Assembly (NCBI RefSeq): GCF_024435075.2 | Contig: NZ_JAMZEG020000002.1 | Coordinates: 697,501-761,500 of the forward strand | Reading direction: 5' to 3' | Length of the DNA stretch: 64,000 bases | Origin: Marinomonas maritima | Lineage (GTDB): Bacteria; Pseudomonadota; Gammaproteobacteria; Pseudomonadales; Marinomonadaceae | Shown here: piece by piece, positions 28,106-37,478 of the stretch | How positions within the stretch are numbered: position 1 is the first letter of the stretch | How the letters are laid out: each line of letters starts with the position of its first letter | Notes under the pieces: model-generated | The model's input: only the letters and a program-made list of their open reading frames with translations | Told to the model about the DNA's origin: nothing | Databases searched by the model: none | Program-made: the position numbers and the translations under genes

Positions 28106-30028
28106 GTGAGTACTGAAATCATTCGAGTACCGGATATTGGTGGTGCGACTGATGTCGAAGTTATCGAGATCAGTATTAAGGTTGGCGATACTGTTGAAGT
28201 TGACCAATCTATAATTGTATTAGAAACAGATAAAGCCTCTATGGATGTTCCATCTTCCATGGCCGGTAAGGTAACAAGTATTTCCGTTAAAGTGGGCGAT
28301 AAAGTCTCTGAAGGCGATGACGTTCTTGTTATCGAGATTGAAGGTGCTACTGCATCTGCGCCTGAAGCAAAAGAAGATGCTCCAGTCGCTGCAGAGGCCT
28401 CTAAAGCCAAGGCAGCTCCAGCTTCAACGCCTTCTGCTTCTAGTGAGAAAAAAGTTTCGGTACCTGATATTGGTGGCGCAACAGATGTTGAAGTCATTGA
28501 AATCTGTGTTGCAGAAGGCGATATGGTTGAAGAGGGTGACTCTATAATTGTATTGGAAACTGACAAGGCGTCGATGGATATTCCCTCACCGTTTACCGGT
28601 AAAGTTGGAAAAATATCTATTAAAGTAGGCGATACGGTGTCTGAAGGGGCTGATGTTTTGATGATAATGGCTGAGTCTAGCGATTCTGCTGTTACGGAAG
28701 GTGAAGCGCCTAAAGAAGCCGCACAAGCAGACGCTCCATCTGTTTCAGGTGGTGTTGAAACGGTTAATGTTCCTGATATCGGCGGCGCTGAAGGCGTCGA
28801 GGTTATTGAAGTTGCTGTTTCTGCTGGTGACAAGGTTGCAGAGGGCGATTCAATTATCGTTCTTGAAACTGATAAAGCGTCTATGGAAATCCCTGCACCT
28901 AAGTCTGGAACGGTGAAATCTATTTCGGTCAAAGTGGGCGATAAGGTTTCTGAAGGTCACGCTGTTCTTGAATTAGAGGTTGAAGGTGGTTCTGCACCGA
29001 TAGAAGCGCCTGTTGTTGCTGAAAAAACAGCACCGGCTGCCTCTGCGCCTCAAGCTAGTGCAGCTAATAAAATGGCACCAGTCGATCAGTCGGCAGTGTT
29101 GTCAACACCATCTACGAAAGTTCATGCTGGACCTGCAGTTCGTATGCTTGCTCGTGAATTGGGCGTTGAACTTGCTCTTGTTCGTGCTACAGGTCCTCGT
29201 GGCCGTATTACGAAAGAAGATTTGCACGCTTATGTTAAGGCGGCGGTGCAAAAAGCCGTTTCAGCTCCAGCGGGTGGTGTTACGTCGGGTTCTGGCTTGC
29301 CAACAGTGCCGGATCAAGATTACAGCAAGTTTGGTGAAGTTGAACTTGTTAAGATGTCTAAGATTCAGCGCTTAACTGCTCAAAACATGGTTCGCAACGC
29401 GCTTGTTGTGCCTCAAGTGACGCAGTTCGATAAAGCGGATATTACTGATCTTGAAGATTTCCGTAAGGGCTTGAAAGGTGAAATGGAGAAGCAAGGTATT
29501 AAGTTAACGCCGCTTCCTTTCCTTATCAAAGCGGTTGCTCAGGCAATGGTCGCGAACCCTAGCTTTAATGTGTCACTGATGGCGGATGGCGAAAGCTATG
29601 TCCAGAAAGGCTATGTGCACATTGGTATTGCAGTGGACTCTCCGGTAGGTTTGGTGGTTCCTGTATTGCGTGATGTTGATAAAAAGTCAGTGCTCCAGAT
29701 CGCTAAAGAGGCAAACGAGCTAATTAAGAAGGCTCTTAGTAAGCAACTTAAGCCTGTGGATATGCAAGGTGGTTGTTTCACTATCTCGAGCTTAGGTGCT
29801 ATTGGCGGTACAGGATTTACACCTATCGTCAATTGTCCTGAAGTGGGTATCCTTGGTGTTTCTAAAGCGGACATTGAGCCACGCTGGAATGGCAAAGAGT
29901 TCCAGCCTCGTACTATGTTGCCACTGTGTTTGTCTTATGACCACAGGGCAGTTAATGGTGGAGATGCGGGTCGCTTTATGACGTTCTTGAACTCACTATT
30001 AAGTGATGTGCGTCGCTTGTCTCTTTAA
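28106..30028 (+). CDS. aceF: Pyruvate dehydrogenase E2 (dihydrolipoamide acetyltransferase) with three lipoyl domains
   Basis: Core of the pyruvate dehydrogenase complex (640 residues). Three lipoyl domains are visible, each with an ETDKASM lysine motif (~40-46, ~157-163, ~260-266), joined by Ala/Pro/Glu-rich linkers. A peripheral subunit-binding domain follows (AGPAVRMLARELGVELALVRATGPRGRITKEDL, ~345-377). The C-terminal catalytic domain ends with the active-site DHRAVNGGDAGRF. The initiation codon is GTG at 28106, after AAGGAG. The near-identical lipoyl repeats suggest internal duplication or homogenisation. Confidence 0.95.
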   Translation: MSTEIIRVPDIGGATDVEVIEISIKVGDTVEVDQSIIVLETDKASMDVPSSMAGKVTSISVKVGDKVSEGDDVLVIEIEGATASAPEAKEDAPVAAEASKAKAAPASTPSASSEKKVSVPDIGGATDVEVIEICVAEGDMVEEGDSIIVLETDKASMDIPSPFTGKVGKISIKVGDTVSEGADVLMIMAESSDSAVTEGEAPKEAAQADAPSVSGGVETVNVPDIGGAEGVEVIEVAVSAGDKVAEGDSIIVLETDKASMEIPAPKSGTVKSISVKVGDKVSEGHAVLELEVEGGSAPIEAPVVAEKTAPAASAPQASAANKMAPVDQSAVLSTPSTKVHAGPAVRMLARELGVELALVRATGPRGRITKEDLHAYVKAAVQKAVSAPAGGVTSGSGLPTVPDQDYSKFGEVELVKMSKIQRLTAQNMVRNALVVPQVTQFDKADITDLEDFRKGLKGEMEKQGIKLTPLPFLIKAVAQAMVANPSFNVSLMADGESYVQKGYVHIGIAVDSPVGLVVPVLRDVDKKSVLQIAKEANELIKKALSKQLKPVDMQGGCFTISSLGAIGGTGFTPIVNCPEVGILGVSKADIEPRWNGKEFQPRTMLPLCLSYDHRAVNGGDAGRFMTFLNSLLSDVRRLSL

Positions 30029-30057
30029 TAAGTTGCTTTGATCCATATTGCTAGTGT

Positions 30058-30091
30058 ACAAAAAAGCCGCTATTAGAAGCGGCTTTTTTTT
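30058..30091. terminator. Bidirectional terminator between aceF and the SulP gene
   Basis: Stem aaaaagccgc / gcggcttttt (30061-30070 and 30079-30088), flanked by an A-run on one side and a T-run on the other. It sits between convergent genes, so it can end both transcripts. Confidence 0.88.
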
Positions 30092-30118
30092 GTTCAAAAT
30101 TTTTCTTACGATTGAGTA

Positions 30119-31765
30119 CTAACCGAGATTATTAATAGCTAGCATGAGTGCGGATTTTCGTGAATCACAGAAGGCATTATGTGGAAGGCGCTTCAATACA
30201 CCCAATTTCTCTAAACGTTCTGTGGTTTGTCCGTTCGGACTAAAGATATAAACGGCGCAATCTGCTTCTATCGCATCTTTTATTGCATTTTCTAGCGCCA
30301 AGCTGATGGTTAGATCCATCATAGGGACGGCGCTTAAATCCAATACAACCGCTTTATAATTATGGATGCGGTTGTGGTGTTTTGCGATGGCTTTACTGGC
30401 GCCAAAAATCATTGGGCCAGACAAATAGAACAGTAAAACTTTCCCGTCTGCCTCATCAAGTAGCTGCTTTTCTTCGTCAGTTAAAGGTACGTCATCGTCA
30501 GCATCACTAATGGCCTTTACATTTCCAGACTGTAGTCGGCTGAGTTTCTCTATCGTAATGATGTTTGCAATGAAGACACCGATTCCTACTGCGACCATTA
30601 AATCGACAAAGACCGTGAGCGTCATTACTCCGTACATGATGATGGTAGGAGATAAGGCTATTTTATGAGCGCGTTTTAGAAAACTCCAGTCAAGAATATT
30701 GATACCCACATACAGAGCAATGCCTGCCAATACAGCCATAGGAATCGGACTGATAAGTTCAGAGGCACCAAGCACAACCAATAGCAAAATGAATGCTCTT
30801 GCAATGGCAGCTATAGGAGACTTTCCTCCAGATTGAATGTTGACCACGGTGCCCATGGTTGCGCCAGCACCAGGTAGTCCTCCCAACAGGCCTGAGAAGA
30901 AATTCGCTATACCTTGACCTACTAATTCGCGATTCGAGTCATGCTCTTTACGGGTTAAGCTATCAGCGATGACAGCAGTTAATAGTGTATCAATACAGCC
31001 TAGTGTTCCAAGGACGAGTCCATCTATAATCATTTCTATGATGACAGGGCTTTCAAAATGAGGCCAGTGGATAGAGGGTAGGCCAGATGGAATGACGCCA
31101 ATACGGCGAACGTCTGTGTCATTAAAGAGAATGACAGATACTAATGTGATAACGACTAGGGCAACCAGTTGAGGAGGTACATAACGACGCCAATGTTTAG
31201 GTAGGTAGAATAGAACGCCTAGCGTTAAAAGTCCTAAAAAAAGTTCTGAAAATTTCAGATCCATTAGTAGTTTGGGCAGCGCAGTGAGCGTTCCTATGAC
31301 GCCGCCAGAGGGAGAGGGGTGTCCTAAGAATGGCGCTAGCTGGAGAATGATTAAAATAACGCCAATGCCAGACATAAAGCCTGAAATGACACTGTACGGC
31401 ATTAGAGTGATGTATTTTCCTAATTTTAGGTAGCCAAGTGTGATTTGAAACAAGCCGGCGATCATGACAACGGTGAAAGCCATGGCCACCCCACCTTCAG
31501 GGCTACTCGCAATCATACTGGTGAGTACGGCGGTCATGATCACTGTCATTGGGCCTGTTGGTTCAGAAATTAGGCTGGTTGATCCACCAAATACAGCGGC
31601 AAAAAAACCGACAAGTATCGCCCCCCATAATCCTGCCTCTGCGCCAGCACCTGACGCAACGCCAAAAGCTAGGGCAAGAGGGAGTGAAACGATGGCGGTA
31701 GTCGCGCCTCCAAACAAATCGCCCACTAAAGCCCAATCTTTGAAGCGAGAAAAATCAATGATCAT
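30119..31765 (-). CDS. SulP-family anion transporter with STAS domain
   Basis: A 548-residue membrane transporter of the SulP (SLC26-like) family. About ten to twelve hydrophobic segments cover residues ~15-410, including the motif GDLFGGATTAIVSLPLALAFGVASGAGAEAGLWGAI and a later GGLPGAGATMGTVVNIQSGGKSPIAAI. A cytoplasmic STAS domain occupies ~440-548 (VVLDLSAVPMMDLTISLALENAI). The substrate could be sulfate, bicarbonate or another anion; nothing nearby decides this. It is a single gene between two terminators. Confidence 0.86.
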   Translation of the reverse strand: MIIDFSRFKDWALVGDLFGGATTAIVSLPLALAFGVASGAGAEAGLWGAILVGFFAAVFGGSTSLISEPTGPMTVIMTAVLTSMIASSPEGGVAMAFTVVMIAGLFQITLGYLKLGKYITLMPYSVISGFMSGIGVILIILQLAPFLGHPSPSGGVIGTLTALPKLLMDLKFSELFLGLLTLGVLFYLPKHWRRYVPPQLVALVVITLVSVILFNDTDVRRIGVIPSGLPSIHWPHFESPVIIEMIIDGLVLGTLGCIDTLLTAVIADSLTRKEHDSNRELVGQGIANFFSGLLGGLPGAGATMGTVVNIQSGGKSPIAAIARAFILLLVVLGASELISPIPMAVLAGIALYVGINILDWSFLKRAHKIALSPTIIMYGVMTLTVFVDLMVAVGIGVFIANIITIEKLSRLQSGNVKAISDADDDVPLTDEEKQLLDEADGKVLLFYLSGPMIFGASKAIAKHHNRIHNYKAVVLDLSAVPMMDLTISLALENAIKDAIEADCAVYIFSPNGQTTERLEKLGVLKRLPHNAFCDSRKSALMLAINNLG

Positions 31766-31832
31766 TGTGTTATACCTATCCGTTATCTATGTTCATATCA
31801 GGCTATTGAGATTGTATATTTTATCTGTTTGC

Positions 31833-31863
31833 AAAAGAGCCCGCATTAGGCGGGCTCTTTTTA
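31833..31863 (-). terminator. Terminator of rne
   Basis: Stem aaaagagcccgc / gcgggctctttt (31833-31844 and 31850-31861) with a 5-nt loop. It lies just after the RNase E stop on the minus strand and has T residues in that direction. It separates rne from the SulP gene. Confidence 0.85.
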
Positions 31864-31885
31864 TCTTAGATATAAATTGTAGGTT

Positions 31886-34800
31886 TTATTCTACATGAGT
31901 ATCTGGCGTTGTTTTAGCATCACTTTGCTCTTCTCGAGAGGCTCTAGGGTCGTTTTTTACTCGACCGGCTGTAGCTCGTCTACGAGATGTGGCTGCGCTG
32001 CGTTTTTCTTCTTGCTCTAAACGAAGCTTTTCTTGCTGCGCCAAAATAGCGGCAGGCAGTTCAACAGGTGCTTTTATTTCCGTGTTTGCCTGCTTAGTAG
32101 CTGGTTTACCACGGCCGCGGCGAGGAGCTCTAGATGAGCGACCAGTATTTTCTGGCGTTTCTTCTTTTGTCTCTTCACTTTCTGTTGATTGCTGTACTGC
32201 TTCTACTGGTTCGGCTGCCTTTGTTTCACGTTTAGAAGGCGCGACACGCTCTTCAATTTTTTTCTCTATAGTGGCTTCAGCTTCTACTGTTTCTTCCACT
32301 TGATTTTCCGAAGCTTCGATTGATGATTTATCCGCAATAGGTGCTTCAGTTGCTTGTGGTGCTTCTTGCTCAATTTTTCTCATTTGAGCTTTTACTGACA
32401 TTTTAGGCTTTACCGTTTCCGCTGGTGTTTCGCTTTCTGCGGTAACTTCTTCTATTGCTTGTTGCGTTTCTGTTGTTGAAACTTGTTTAGCTTCAACAGC
32501 TTCAACAGCTTCAACAGCTTCAACAGCTTCAACAGCTTCAACAGCTTCAACAGCTTCAACAGCTTCAACAGCTTCAACAGCTTCAACAGCTTCAACAGCT
32601 TCAACAGCTTCAACAGCTTCAACAGCTTCAACAACTTCAACAGCTTCAACAGCTTCAGGCTCTTTTACTATTGGTGATTTTGATGTCGTTTCTTCTGTCT
32701 TTGCTTCAGCTTTTACTGCTTCTGTCGATTCAGCAACAACATTCGTTTCTTGGTTGTCAGGTTCTGTGCTTTCATGTTGTGTGCTATTTTCTTCTTTTTG
32801 CGGACGGCGTGAGCGACGAGAGCGACGAGAGCGACGTTGTGGTTCATCGCCGTTTTCATTGCTTTCTGCTATGGCGTTCTGAGCGGCTTCTACTAAAGCT
32901 GCATCTTCTTGCTCTTGTAGTTTCGTTGCTTCTAGTGCTTCGTCTTTCAATTTTCCGTTACGACGACGATTGTCATTACGGTCACGCTTGCGTTCTTTTA
33001 CTTCAGGAATTTCTTTTTCCTTTTGTTGTTGGCGAGGTGCTTTTACAGCCGCTTCTTGCTTTTCAACTTTAGGTTCTGATGTCTCTTGTTTGTTTCCGCG
33101 ATTGTTACGACGGTTGTTGCCTTTGGTTTCAGTTTCGGCTTCAGCCTGTTCGCGACGCGATTGACGAGTCGAACGATTTTGCTCGGTCTTATTGTCGCCA
33201 CGATCTGAGTTTTGGTGTTTTACGTTACGTTTGTTTCTGTTTACACGATTGCCGCTAGGTGCACTTGAAGAGTTGCGCTCACTAGGTGTAGGTGTATTAG
33301 GAGTGGATTTACTTGGCGTGGTTTTACTTGCCGGCTTTTGTTTTGTCTTGGCTTGAGTTTCCCCAAATAAGGCCGTCATAATGCGTTTAAGTAAGCTGGG
33401 GTTCGCTTGCGTACTTTTGGTCACTTTATTAGCCGCAGGGGTTGGTGCGTTATGTGCAGGTGCCGGCGCTTTAGGAGCGATGCTTGTTACTGCTGCTTGT
33501 GGACGCACATTGTCGTTCACCTGACGAGGTTCGTAAGGTGGTTGCTCAGGCGCTTCGACTAATGAGTAGCTGTTTTCGTTTTGAGCTACCACTGTGCTGT
33601 CATCACGAATACGTTCCACTTCGAAGTGTGGCGTTTCCATATGCGGATTTGGAACAAGGATAATATGAACGCTGTTGCGTTTTTCAATTTTGGCGATATT
33701 GGTGCGTTTCTCATTGAGCAAGAAGGTTGCAACGGATACCGGTAAAACAGCGCGAATTTGAGCGGTACGCTCTTTAGAGCATTCTTCTTCGATAAGACGA
33801 AGAACAGAAAGTGCTAGAGACTCCACATCACGAATAAATCCTTGACCATTACAGCGAGGGCAAACTATACCACTGGTTTCACCAAGTGATGGGCGTAGTC
33901 GCTGACGGGACATTTCTAATAAGCCGAAACGTGAAATGCGTCCAATTTGAACTCGTGCACGGTCAGCTTCTAGCGCATTCTTCATGCGCGTTTCAACTTC
34001 TTTTTGATTGCGTACTGGTGTCATATCGATAAAGTCGATAACCACCAAACCGCCAATGTCTCGTAGGCGTAGCTGACGAGCGATTTCATCTGCGGCTTCT
34101 ACGTTTGTTTGAAGTGCTGTTTCTTCAATGTCTCCACCTTTTGTTGCACGGGCAGAGTTTATGTCGATAGAGACCAACGCTTCTGTTGGATCAATAACAA
34201 TAGACCCACCAGATGGCAGGCGAACTTCACGCTGGAAGGCGGTTTCAATCTGGCTTTCGATTTGGAATCTATTAAATAGAGGTGTGGAGTCTGTGTACAT
34301 TTTAATGCGTGATTTGAAATGCGGCATAACTTGCATTACAAAATTGATTGCATCTTGGTAAGCGTCTTTTTCATCAATCAATACTTCGCCAATGTCTTCA
34401 CGTAAATAATCGCGAATCGCACGAATGACGATATTGCTTTCTTGATAAATTAAGAAAGGAGCCGGCTTCTCTGTTGCTGCTTTGGTTATTGAAGTCCAAA
34501 GTGTATCAAGGTAATCCAAATCCCATTGAAGTTCTTCTGTTGAGCGACCAACACCGGCTGTTCGAACAATCAGTCCTCCATTTTCTGGCGTGTTAAGGCC
34601 TGACATGGCTTCTTTTAGGTGAGATCTGTCATCGCCGTCAATGCGGCGAGAAATACCACCAGCTCGTGGGTTGTTTGGCATCAAGACCAAGTAACGGCCA
34701 GCGAGACTAACGAAAGTAGTAAGGGCGGCGCCTTTATTACCACGTTCTTCTTTATCTACTTGCACAATCACTTCTTGACCTTCACTTAACACATCTTTGA

Positions 34801-35068
34801 TGTTAATTCGGCCTTCGTGATTTGATTTTTTAGAAAAATACGTTTTTGAAATTTCTTTCAAAGGAAGAAAGCCGTGGCGATCAGCACCAAAATCAACAAA
34901 AGCGGCTTCTAAACTCGGTTCAATACGAGTAATGCGGCCTTTGTATATATTTGACTTCTTCTGTTCGCGTGAACCGGATTCGATGTCTAGATCATATAGA
35001 CGTTGACCGTCTACGAGGGCGACGCGCAACTCTTCTTGTTGAGTTGCATTTATAAGCATTCTAATCAT
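31886..35068 (-). CDS. rne: Ribonuclease E
   Basis: Essential endoribonuclease and degradosome scaffold. The start is placed at the ATG at 35068 (MIRMLINATQQEELRVALVDGQ), because the RNE/RNG N-terminus is invariant and the upstream 13 codons are not family-like; this gives 1060 residues. The catalytic half (~1-510) has an S1 domain, the DNase I-like site with aspartates in VSIDINSARATKGGDIEETALQTN and GGLVVIDFIDM, and the zinc-link CPRCNGQG. The C-terminal half is disordered, with Arg/Lys- and Glu-rich tracts (RRSRRSRRSRRP) and a long VEA tandem repeat. No canonical RhlB or enolase site was identified. Confidence 0.93.
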   Translation of the reverse strand: MIRMLINATQQEELRVALVDGQRLYDLDIESGSREQKKSNIYKGRITRIEPSLEAAFVDFGADRHGFLPLKEISKTYFSKKSNHEGRINIKDVLSEGQEVIVQVDKEERGNKGAALTTFVSLAGRYLVLMPNNPRAGGISRRIDGDDRSHLKEAMSGLNTPENGGLIVRTAGVGRSTEELQWDLDYLDTLWTSITKAATEKPAPFLIYQESNIVIRAIRDYLREDIGEVLIDEKDAYQDAINFVMQVMPHFKSRIKMYTDSTPLFNRFQIESQIETAFQREVRLPSGGSIVIDPTEALVSIDINSARATKGGDIEETALQTNVEAADEIARQLRLRDIGGLVVIDFIDMTPVRNQKEVETRMKNALEADRARVQIGRISRFGLLEMSRQRLRPSLGETSGIVCPRCNGQGFIRDVESLALSVLRLIEEECSKERTAQIRAVLPVSVATFLLNEKRTNIAKIEKRNSVHIILVPNPHMETPHFEVERIRDDSTVVAQNENSYSLVEAPEQPPYEPRQVNDNVRPQAAVTSIAPKAPAPAHNAPTPAANKVTKSTQANPSLLKRIMTALFGETQAKTKQKPASKTTPSKSTPNTPTPSERNSSSAPSGNRVNRNKRNVKHQNSDRGDNKTEQNRSTRQSRREQAEAETETKGNNRRNNRGNKQETSEPKVEKQEAAVKAPRQQQKEKEIPEVKERKRDRNDNRRRNGKLKDEALEATKLQEQEDAALVEAAQNAIAESNENGDEPQRRSRRSRRSRRPQKEENSTQHESTEPDNQETNVVAESTEAVKAEAKTEETTSKSPIVKEPEAVEAVEVVEAVEAVEAVEAVEAVEAVEAVEAVEAVEAVEAVEAVEAVEAVEAVEAKQVSTTETQQAIEEVTAESETPAETVKPKMSVKAQMRKIEQEAPQATEAPIADKSSIEASENQVEETVEAEATIEKKIEERVAPSKRETKAAEPVEAVQQSTESEETKEETPENTGRSSRAPRRGRGKPATKQANTEIKAPVELPAAILAQQEKLRLEQEEKRSAATSRRRATAGRVKNDPRASREEQSDAKTTPDTHVE
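32489..32650. repeat. Tandem 9-bp repeat inside rne (18 copies)
   Basis: Eighteen consecutive 9-bp units agcttcaac (plus strand) span 162 bp and continue as a partial unit. On the coding strand they encode Val-Glu-Ala triplets in the RNase E C-terminal half. One unit near 32633 differs by a single base, giving EVV. The units are in frame, so copy-number change would not disrupt the protein. Confidence 0.95.
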
Positions 35069-35540
35069 TGTATATGTGAACTCTGTTGGCTGATGCGAAA
35101 GAGTCACTGCAGTGATAGGGTAACCATTAATAAATCTGACTCAGAATGAGAGCATGTTATTCAGTCTTTCCTGGCAAGAGGAGTACGCTTATTCGTTTAT
35201 TTTATGTTAAACGCTTTTGTGCGGTCGCTGCCCTAATGAATACTAATAGTCTCTTTAACCGGTCTCGTTTTTTTTGCTTTTTACGATACAACGCGAACGC
35301 GCGGTCGAGCAATTTAATGAGATGTCCTTCCACTGAAGCGGATTTTTCCGAATCATGCGGTTTATTATTTAAGATTAACTGTTACAGAGGTAAGATAGGG
35401 GCCAAAGTGTCGCTTCGGCAATTTTCATTCAATTCTTGCATCTTATCTTCGAGGTGTTTTGTTGCCTCTTATCCTTTGCGAATGTGAATATAACAGTAAA
35501 AACTAAGTGCTTCAATTATAAAGGAAACCAATCTTTGCTT
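35069..35540. other. Divergent intergenic region between rne and rluC
   Basis: About 470 bp between the rne start (minus) and the rluC start (plus). No convincing gene is present. It must hold the promoters for both genes. In E. coli the rne mRNA has a ~360-nt leader used for autoregulation; the length here would allow the same, but no matching structure was identified by eye. Confidence 0.45.
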
Positions 35541-36512
35541 ATGTCGGACTCAGAACAAAATCCAGTAGAGCGCCCAGCGGTTCGTTACGTCACTATTGAC
35601 GAGAATAATGAAGGCCAGCGAGTTGATAATTTTTTGCTTACTTTCTTGAAAGGCGTACCTAAAGGTAAAATCTACAACCTGCTCAGAAAAGGGGAAATCC
35701 GTGTAAATAAAAAACGCACGAAGCCAGATTATCGCCTTCAGAATGACGATGTTGTGCGAATAGCGCCAATTGTTATTGCGCCAGAATCAGAAAAACCACT
35801 TTTGGGTGATCGACTGAAGAACGAAATAGAGTCACGTATCGTCTACGAAGATAAAGGCTTAATTGTCGTAAATAAACCATCTGGACTGGCTGTCCACGGT
35901 GGCAGTGGCTTGAGCTTTGGTCTTATTGAAGTAATTCGACAAATGCGCCCACTGGAAAAGTTCACGGAGCTTGTCCATCGATTGGACAGGGATACGTCGG
36001 GTCTTATTATGATTGCCAAGAAACGAGCGGTGTTAAAAGAGCTCCATACGGCATTACGTGAAAAAGAAGGCGTACAAAAAACCTATCTTGCCTTGGTATA
36101 TGGCAGCTGGCCAAAGCGTAAGTTGCAAGTAAATGCACCTTTGCTAAAAAATGAATTGAAATCTGGTGAGCGTGTTGTGAAGGTTCATACCGATGGAAAA
36201 GAATCTTTGACACGATTTAAGCTAGTAAGGCAATTCGAGGGATACAGCTTGGTTGAGTGCGAACCTGTGACTGGACGTACACATCAGATTCGTGTGCACG
36301 CTCAATATGCCGGCTATCCCATTGTTGGTGATGAAAAATATTCACCGGACGAATCATTAAAAGAAACCAAAGCATTAGGCTTTAAACGTTTGTGTCTACA
36401 TGCGACGCGATTAGACATTATGCTCAATGGCGAGCGTATGTTGTTTGAAGCACCAATAGACAACGAGTGGCAGAGTTTGATGAACGATAAATTGACGGCG
36501 GCTTTTCCTTAA
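35541..36512 (+). CDS. rluC: 23S rRNA pseudouridine synthase C
   Basis: Forms pseudouridines in 23S rRNA (E. coli positions 955, 2504 and 2580). The start is the ATG at 35541 (MSDSEQNPVE), since the in-frame codons from 35436 do not resemble the family; the product has 323 residues. An S4-like domain (~25-75, GQRVDNFLLTFLKGVPKGKIYNLLRKGEIRVN) precedes the synthase domain with the catalytic aspartate in HRLDRDTSG (D149) and the late GRTHQIRVHAQYAGYPIVGDEKY motif. It is divergent from rne, the usual gammaproteobacterial arrangement. Confidence 0.93.
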   Translation: MSDSEQNPVERPAVRYVTIDENNEGQRVDNFLLTFLKGVPKGKIYNLLRKGEIRVNKKRTKPDYRLQNDDVVRIAPIVIAPESEKPLLGDRLKNEIESRIVYEDKGLIVVNKPSGLAVHGGSGLSFGLIEVIRQMRPLEKFTELVHRLDRDTSGLIMIAKKRAVLKELHTALREKEGVQKTYLALVYGSWPKRKLQVNAPLLKNELKSGERVVKVHTDGKESLTRFKLVRQFEGYSLVECEPVTGRTHQIRVHAQYAGYPIVGDEKYSPDESLKETKALGFKRLCLHATRLDIMLNGERMLFEAPIDNEWQSLMNDKLTAAFP

Positions 36513-36550
36513 CGACTTAGTTAAATGCGCTTTATATTGCTCTATTGTTG

Positions 36551-36583
36551 AAAAAGACCTATTTGCATAGGTCTTTTTTTTGC
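36551..36583 (+). terminator. Terminator of rluC
   Basis: Stem aaaaagacctat / ataggtcttttt with a 4-nt loop and a following T-run, about 38 bp after the rluC stop. Confidence 0.9.
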
Positions 36584-36984
36584 TTGGTTATTAGTATGGT
36601 TTTATGTGATTAGTCATTGTTCTGTTACTCCCAGTAATACGGCTCGTGATGGGATTATTTATTCTATGAAAATTGGTGGGTCATTGGTTTCGTTATAAGT
36701 GTCGTCAATTTGGCTGTGTGGGACATTGTCGGTGGTCTGGCGTTTATTGACAGTGATTGAAACGTGGCTATGCCGTTTTTGACGAAATAAAGGTTGGGGT
36801 AGTGTGAGTTTGGTCTAAATATAATGCGTATTAGAAGGTTAAAATGCGGATCTTGATTATCAATATTGTTCTGGGTGGCTAAGCTCAATAGAATTGATTT
36901 TTTATTTCTACAAAAAAGACATCTCTTATTGATTAAGTTAGTGCGTATCGTAAGTCATAATGTCGAGATGGATAGGGCGCTCCA
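36584..36984. other. Gene-free stretch before the exported hypothetical gene
   Basis: About 400 bp after the rluC terminator. A minus-strand frame of 74 codons (36664-36888) has no ribosome binding site or family resemblance and is treated as chance. The 3' end of the stretch should contain the promoter of the gene at 36985. Confidence 0.4.
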
Positions 36985-37449
36985 ATGAAAAAATCATTTC
37001 TTAAAAAGCTACAATCTCTTACTGCAATACTTGTTTTAAATACAGTGCCGGTCAGTTTTGCACAAAGTAGCATCAGTTATGAGGCGGTAGGGTCTCTAAC
37101 AAGAGTGCTTACAGATGAAAGAAAAAATACCTGTACTAGTATTGGTGCGCAAGAATGCTCACTTAAACAGCTGTATTTAGACAATTCCCTAGCTTATATT
37201 CAGAAGCATGCAGATCAACCGACCAATTATCAGCATCAACTGGCCTTAGCATTGGTTGAAGAGGCGTATCAAGATGATTACGATACTTTGTTAGATCAGT
37301 ATGAGCATGAGTTAAAGCATGCTGTCACTGTGGCCGATCCAGATTTAGCAGCAACTATAAAAAGTAAGGCTGAGGAAGAGCTTATGACATTAAAAATAAT
37401 GCGTCGCTCTAAAATAGCCGAATTTAATCGGCAATTTGGAACGGCTTGA
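36985..37449 (+). CDS. Exported hypothetical protein
   Basis: A 154-residue protein of unknown function. Residues 1-26 form a signal peptide (KK, then LTAILVLNTVPVSFA), cleaved before QSS. The mature protein is helical and charged: two cysteines are close together (NTCTSIGAQECSLKQLYLDNSLAYIQ, about residues 50 and 58), followed by a coiled helical part rich in Asp/Glu/His (DDYDTLLDQYEHELKHAV and SKAEEELMTLKIMRRSKIAEF). The pair of cysteines could form a periplasmic disulfide. The gene is 30 bp before the CLCA_X-type gene and likely co-transcribed. Confidence 0.72.
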   Translation: MKKSFLKKLQSLTAILVLNTVPVSFAQSSISYEAVGSLTRVLTDERKNTCTSIGAQECSLKQLYLDNSLAYIQKHADQPTNYQHQLALALVEEAYQDDYDTLLDQYEHELKHAVTVADPDLAATIKSKAEEELMTLKIMRRSKIAEFNRQFGTA

Positions 37450-37478
37450 AAATAAAGGTATTTGTGACATGAATCGAC

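Noticed and set aside
28084..28932. 282-codon Ser/Thr/Pro-rich minus-strand frame over aceF
   Set aside because: It is the antisense shadow of the repeated Ala/Glu/Val-rich lipoyl domains of aceF.
32452..32677. Leu-Lys-Leu and Phe-Asn-Ser repeat peptides over the rne tandem repeat
   Set aside because: They are alternate-frame readings of the 9-bp repeat; only the RNase E frame continues into conserved domains.
36664..36888. Minus-strand frame after rluC
   Set aside because: No ribosome binding site, no recognisable motif, and an intergenic position before a clear gene.
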